Shown in pieces: positions 58,839 to 64,000 of a DNA stretch of 64,000 nt. The DNA comes from Dryomyza anilis (Eukaryota; Arthropoda; Insecta; Diptera; Dryomyzidae): NCBI GenBank assembly GCA_951804985.1, contig OX638133.1:30281963-30345962 (forward strand), written 5' to 3'. Each line of letters starts with the position of its first letter. The stretch's first letter is position 1. The position numbers and the translations under genes were made by a program. The notes beneath the pieces were generated by a model that worked only from the letters and a program-made list of their open reading frames with translations, was not told the origin of the DNA and made no database searches.

Positions 58839-59465
58839 TTAAAGTGTCTGTGGACAGTTTTTGTTTTTGCTTAGCACCAGTCGATCCGGATCCAAACTTA
58901 GTTTTTTCAATGCATCATAAATCTTGGAACGTACCTCGGCGGGAAAATCACGATCTCGTCCAAATATCCAGATCTGATCGGAATAGCCGAGAGAACCTAA
59001 ACTGCCACAGGACCATAAAATTGCAAAGTTTTCATAGTCAGAGTACAGCACCTGATATTTGCCGGAGCCGGGCAAAAGACGTGCTATCACCTCTGGGAAA
59101 CGTGTATTGAACTGTAAATAAAAATTCTCTTATATAAGAATGTTATTCATTTTATTAATTTACCTTAAAATCCATAATAGAAGATTTGCGATTCTCTGGT
59201 GTGGCATAGCCTAGATTTATCGAGGGATTTCCCGTTCTATAAGGTAAAAGTAAAAAAAAAAATTATTTATTGAAAATAAATTTTATATAAGTTTTGTAAT
59301 TATAACTCACAATCTGTTTATCGTTTTTATGGCTACTTCAAGTTTGAAATTATTGTATTTGGAGAGTTCTTCACGATTGAGCGGTTGAAATTCGAGAACT
59401 GTGCAACCGGATGCAATTTCCGGCAGGTAAAAAGAGCGCTCCACTTCGTACCATTGGCCAAGAAC
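58839..59465 (-). CDS. ApoD/Lazarillo-type lipocalin, 3 C-terminal exons (5' exon not found)
   Basis: Secreted carrier of small lipids; fly Lazarillo-type lipocalins act in stress resistance and lipid homeostasis. Exons 59311-59465, 59164-59236 and 58839-59111 join cleanly (phases 2 and 0) to 166 residues ending in TAA. The three lipocalin signatures are present: G-x-W in VLGQWYEVERSFYLPE, the T/S-D-Y motif in YQVLYSDYENFAILWSC, and the Arg motif in IWIFGRDRDFPAEV. Cys in GCTV, WSCG and KNCP fit the conserved disulphides. A signal peptide and the first ~40 residues are missing; the acceptor at 59466 shows that an upstream exon exists, either in 59.5-64 kb unrecognised or beyond the window. 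GLaz and Karl are the likely fly relatives. Position next to Nrk and TppII would favour GLaz, but I have not verified that map position, so I leave the symbol empty. Confidence 0.9.
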
Positions 59466-59552
59466 CTGCAATAGAAAGGGTATTTTGTAAAAAAAAACTT
59501 GTTGGGTTTTATCAAGGTTATATCAAAATTAGTTTCCGATCATGGTCCTACC

Positions 59553-59795
59553 ACAATTTATACTAGGTATGGAATGTATCTGGGTCGAGTATACAATCAG
59601 TATGAACTTTTCAATCAAAAGCTGAAATATTTTAAAACCAAAATTTAGTACCCTGTATTACAATTTATACGACAATTTATACTAGGTATGGAATGTATCT
59701 GGGTCGAGTATACAATCAGTATGAACTTTTCAATCAAAAGCTGAAATTTGCCCTTAAATATTTTACAACCAAAATGTAGTACCCTGTATTATGTA
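59553..59795. repeat. Tandem duplication, about 119-bp period
   Basis: CAATTTATACTAGGTATGGA, TCTGGGTCGAGTATACAATC and TTTAGTACCCTGTATTA-like sequence occur twice, from about 59553 and 59673. Within the lipocalin upstream intron. Confidence 0.8.
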
Positions 59796-61389
59796 GAAAC
59801 TTTTAAAATCCAATGAATTCAAATTTTGTAAACAAAGTATATTTTTTGTAAACAACTCTATTATAAGTCAACACAAGGCATCGCATTAACCTGAGTTCGT
59901 CACAAAATTATTAAAAAGGTGTAAATTACAAAAAGTCGCACTCGATTGCAATAGCTCGAAAGAAGACAGAAAAAAAATAGTTTATTGTGAAAAAATTGCA
60001 GAAACTCAATACAAAATTAAGACATTTTAAGATTTTGATGGTTTTTATAAAAATCCTATAATTTTTAAATTTTGTTTTTTTTTTTTTATATTAACTTGAT
60101 GCAGGTTTGCTTCAAAGTGAAGGCAACAAAAAAAAAATAACAAAACAGACGCGCTTAAAAGAAGCTGTTTTTGGCTAAAACAAGTTTTTTATTTAACAAA
60201 AATTAGTTCAAAGTCATTACAACTCCAAAATTTCGATTCATTTATATGATTCAAAAGCAGACGCTCGATACTCTTAAAGGTTTTTGCACTTCAGCATCAG
60301 CCACCACAGCAAATGTGATTAAATTGTTCGACATTAAATGACTCTTAATTATGCGGTTCCAATTAAATGGCTCTTAATTGAATGCATCATCATCACATTT
60401 ATGTTTTTTATATTTTTTATAGTCTCTCAAACGTATAGTGTTGCTTTGGGCTCTGTTATGATGGCCTGAAATAACATTTACATTTTTTGCAATTTATGTA
60501 TGACATTCGTTGATGTCTGTTCTAATTGAACATCGGACTATGGAGCTCAAAAGTGACCGAACGCCTCGTCTCGGGTGCAGCATGTCAGCGATTGCCCCAG
60601 GCGACAGTTGCTGCGGCGATTTCAATTTAATTAAATGAGAACAACTTTGAATAAATTATTAAATTACCTACTTGTTGAGCGTATTAAATACTTTTCTGTT
60701 AACATACTTTTCTGTATCTAAAATATATATTAAAGTTATTTAAAAGTTGTCGGAATGAAGTTGCGAAATTGTTATATTTTAGTAATAGAAAAATATTATA
60801 TATTTTTTATTTTTGTAACTTCCCTACAAACCATTTGACGATAATTTTTAAATTCGATAAAATAATAATAAATTTAAGATATAAAACTCAAAGTATTTGA
60901 AAATTTAATTATGAAAAATTATGAAGATTTTTTTGTCAAAAAATAAAAATTTCTGAACAAATAAAATGTGTTTATCGAAAATAAATCCATTTATCGTTTT
61001 AGACAGGTTCGATTTTATCGAAATCCCTATCGTTTTCGTATTTGAGCCTGTAAATGATATCGTTTCGATATCGTAAAATTATCGTTTGGTTTGCTGGGTT
61101 GTCCTAATGGCATACAGAAATATACTTAGTAATAGGTAAAACTTGTATTTTTGTCAATTTGTTATCAAAAATGTTATCTTAAATTTTGGTGTATTTTAAT
61201 TAAAATATTTGTAAATACTATTTACTAAATTGAAGAAATTCGAATAACTAAATAAATTGTACCTGAAAGATGTCTTTAGGATGTCTCCTAAATATTGTTA
61301 ATATCCGACAGAATGTTACAGAAAAGTTATTTCATAGTAGCATAGCATAAATGTTATCATCTTGATTTTTCCTAATCATTGACATATGG

Positions 61390-61970
61390 GTATTTCCTGG
61401 GGTTCCGGACGGGACATTCATTTTTCTCAAGAAGTATTTAAATAGCACTAAACAATTCAAAAAATAGAGATTTCTATACGATAGATCAAAAGATATAAAT
61501 TAAATAGTTGTCGTTCCGGACGGGACAAAAACGGAAGTGCATGTCGAGGTTCATATGAAAATCAGCAAATTTGGGTATAAATTATTTTTTCATTTATTTA
61601 AAATAATAACTGAAGTCATGTGCTTTCTTTGTATATTTACACATTGCTTTTAAAATTTCTAGTTTTTTCATAATAAATCACACAAAAATTGCCTACGGGA
61701 CATAAAATTCCGTATATAAATTGTAAGTACGATTTTTATTCTAAAAATACTTTTTGCGTATAATATATTTTTTTGAAATATCTCAGAAAATAGCTTTACT
61801 TTATTTTTGTGTTTGGACACTTTGTTCCCAAAAGTTACCAGTTATTTCGTAATAAATCGCAGAATAATTCCGGACGTTCCGTATGTAAATTTGCACTACA
61901 ATTGTTTGCTTAAAATAATTTTTTATATGACAATATATATAATCATTATAACAAAATTCAAATTTCCAGG
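61390..61970. repeat. TTCCGGACGGGAC-bearing repeat block
   Basis: GTTCCGGACGGGAC at about 61400 and 61514, CCTACGGGACATAAAATTCCG at about 61690 and TTCCGGACGTTCCG at about 61876. The last two sit in a diverged tandem pair of roughly 180 bp that shares TAATAAATCNCA and TAAATTGTAAGTAC-like text. Confidence 0.55.
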
Positions 61971-62052
61971 TGTTTTTTTTTTCTAGTTTTTATTTTTTTT
62001 TATATTTTTGAAATTTTCTGGAAATGTCCATATTGGTTCCTAAACCGTATTT

Positions 62053-63058
62053 TATAATAATAATAATTAATAATAGTTTGGCGCTACAGTCCTGAATAGA
62101 ACTTCGGCCGAGCTCCCTCACCATTTGAGCTGTGCGTGTTATATTTGTACTCAAATTGGTGGGACCCAGTGATGATAAGTTCGATACAATTGTACTGATT
62201 TCAGTACATTTACATCTCAAGAGTACGTTCCTACTACGGAGACATTTTCGGTACAATTTATCTGGCAAGAAAAATTTGATTTTATATACCAAAATGACCC
62301 AGAGCAACTCCTAAACTATTATACCTATAAAAAATAATATAAATCGGTTCTTGTTCTGTCCCTTTATATGAAACCAATCGGCAACTTTACCCTTCAGACA
62401 TATCACTGAACTGGTCTTCAATTGAAGAATTTGATTCTGTTTAAAATTCCCTAATTGAAGACCAGTTCAGTGATTTGTCTAAAGGACTGCATGAGTCTTC
62501 ATTCACCTCTTCCTATCACAATGCCATTTTATAGCTACAATTTCAGTCAGTATCCAGCCTGTGGTCAGTATCCTGCATTATTGCATTTTTGTTTGAAAGC
62601 ATGATAAAATCTCTACAAATATTAAATTTTTTATATTTTCTACTATAACTACAAAACAAATGAAAATTCATTAAAAACTGATATTAATGATATTTTGAAA
62701 GAAATTCCATTAAAATATGTAAAATTACTTAATCTCGAACAAAGACTATCTCGAAATACAAAAAATTCAGTACATTTTTTTTCGATTTCGTACTATTTTT
62801 TCATTGATTCAGTACTAATTATAAAAACATAAATATCTACACTGGTGGGACCTACAGTTTATTGCCGAATCCGAACGGCGGGTGAGAGCTTTTCATAGGC
62901 AATGTTTTACTCTCGTAGGTTTGCCTCGTAGTTTTCTATGAAAAAAATGTTAACAGTCGCTGGGGATCGAACCGGGGACCTTTCGGCTCGTAGTCGAACG
63001 CACCAGTGACTTTTCGCTCGTAGTCCAACGTACTAACCAGACGAACTACCGACGCTAC
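62053..63058 (-). mobile_element. SINE family A, copy split by a hAT-type MITE
   Basis: Minus-strand SINE. The head is 62853-63058 (TAGCGTCGGTAGTTCGTCTG, B box GGTTCGATCC), the tail is 62053-62166. The target duplication ACCGTATTT flanks the whole unit (62044-62052 and 63059-63067). The two halves become continuous once the 678-bp insert and one copy of GTGGGACC are removed. Confidence 0.9.
62167..62844. mobile_element. hAT-type non-autonomous element, 678 bp
   Basis: Begins CAGTGATGAT, ends ATCTACACTG (inverted CAGTGTAGAT). It is flanked by a perfect 8-bp target duplication GTGGGACC (62159-62166, 62845-62852). Both the CAGTG ends and the 8-bp duplication are typical of hAT transposons. A 21-bp perfect internal inverted repeat (arms 62403-62423 and 62453-62473, TCACTGAACTGGTCTTCAAT) sits off-centre. 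No transposase frame. Confidence 0.88.
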
Positions 63059-64000
63059 ACCGTATTTATAGTGTTTTTAAATCTCATTTCTATTATTTAG
63101 TAATAATATTAAATAGTAATTTATAAATTGTAAGTATTCGATTTACCCAAGTTTTGATCTTTTACATAGTTTTCCTTTAATATGTTTAAAAAAAAAATGT
63201 TTTATTGTAATGTTAAATTTTTGCTGTATATCAATGTTACTTAAATTTATGTCATTTAGAAAGATGTTTGATGATGTAGATGATTTTTAGCTATATATCA
63301 TATTTTCGCCAACTTTAAGATAACTGAAAATGTTATCGTCATTTTGTTATAAGTGCTTTTTAATCATTTTTTACAGCACATTTGAATAGGTTTAGTAGTT
63401 TTTAAAACTAATTACTCAATTGGAGAATTGTTGTTACTGACAAATGACACCTGAAAAATGTCTTAATGTTCACTTTTAATATTATCGATAACCGAAAGTT
63501 GTCCTAAATGTAACGGAGAAAATTTTGTTTTAGTAATACAAAGTTTTTTTTTATCTTTTTGCTGTGACAAAAAAGCATTCTACAATTTTCTAAAGGTCAT
63601 TAGCTAAAAATTATATTGTCGTCAACCTTAAGGCAACCGACAAATGTTATCGAGAATAAGTAAATTTTACATGGGTGTATATTTTTATCTAGTAAAATAA
63701 ATTACAAATTCTATGAATTTTACTACTTTCTTCATTGAATTTTTATCTTAATGTCTGTAACTAATCTAAACGAATGTAAATAATTTATATTTTATTTTTA
63801 TATTTATATGCTATATTTATAATTTCCAAAAGCTTAAAAATAGCAGCAAAAAATTTGTTGTGCCAAACATGACACGTGCTCTGGCATACGTCATAAACAT
63901 TTCATTACAATTCATAATAAAAAAAAAACAAACTACTAACAAAAATTAAGTTGTGGTTTTTTCTAAAAATACACCCAGAATAATAGTGTTTTACTTTTAA

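Larger units (their letters stand above)
59466..64000 (-). other. Lipocalin first intron and upstream region
   Basis: No signal-peptide exon recognised. Contains a 119-bp tandem duplication, a GC-richer patch (60540-60625), a block with repeated TTCCGGACGGGAC, the SINE with a nested hAT-type MITE, and plain AT-rich DNA (63070-63960). A TA plus CACCCAGAATAATAG at 63970-63986 looks like the start of another TA-flanked MITE cut by the window edge. Confidence 0.55.

Overview
The window is AT-rich nuclear DNA from an insect, almost certainly a higher (cyclorrhaphan) fly. The genes have small spliced exons with GT-AG introns, and the two signature genes match Drosophila TppII and Nrk. Intergenic and intronic DNA is packed with DINE-1-like Helentrons, tRNA-derived SINEs and MITEs, as in large dipteran genomes. 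The family and species cannot be fixed from the sequence alone.

Layout, left to right. (1) About 10.5-45.1 kb, minus strand: the 5' two thirds of tripeptidyl-peptidase II. Fourteen exons give 791 residues from the first ATG, with the whole subtilisin catalytic core (Asp50, His275, Asn377, Ser465). The gene is spread over 34 kb of repeat-filled introns and its last ~450 residues lie off the left edge. (2) 47.8-49.7 kb, plus: the 71-aa complex I subunit NDUFA1 / ND-MWFE in three exons. (3) 50.1-53.0 kb, plus: Nrk, a Ror/MuSK-type receptor tyrosine kinase of 715 aa in five exons (signal peptide, Frizzled CRD, kringle, TM, kinase). (4) 54.5-54.8 kb, minus: a single-exon secreted Gly-rich peptide gene of 110 aa. 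(5) 58.8-59.5 kb, minus: the last three exons of an ApoD/Lazarillo-type lipocalin; the signal-peptide exon was not found.

The genes do not form a pathway. They are a cytosolic exopeptidase, a mitochondrial subunit, a neural receptor kinase, a secreted peptide and a secreted lipid carrier sitting side by side. TppII and ND-MWFE are divergent; ND-MWFE and Nrk are in tandem only 459 bp apart. The set recalls Drosophila chromosome arm 2R (Muller C), which is knowledge from memory rather than something shown here.

Everything else is repeats. I found six Helentron copies plus a fragment, two SINE families, one hAT-type MITE with a perfect 8-bp target duplication nested in a SINE, and about ten TA-flanked MITEs whose ends all begin CAC. 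There are also other foldback elements, a promoter-like LTR candidate and several minisatellites with higher-order structure, including a 3.4-kb almost pure T/G-rich intron block and an 11-bp repeat array. I found no convincing new biochemical system. The most novel content is the set of apparently related TA-flanked MITEs and the nested insertion histories.
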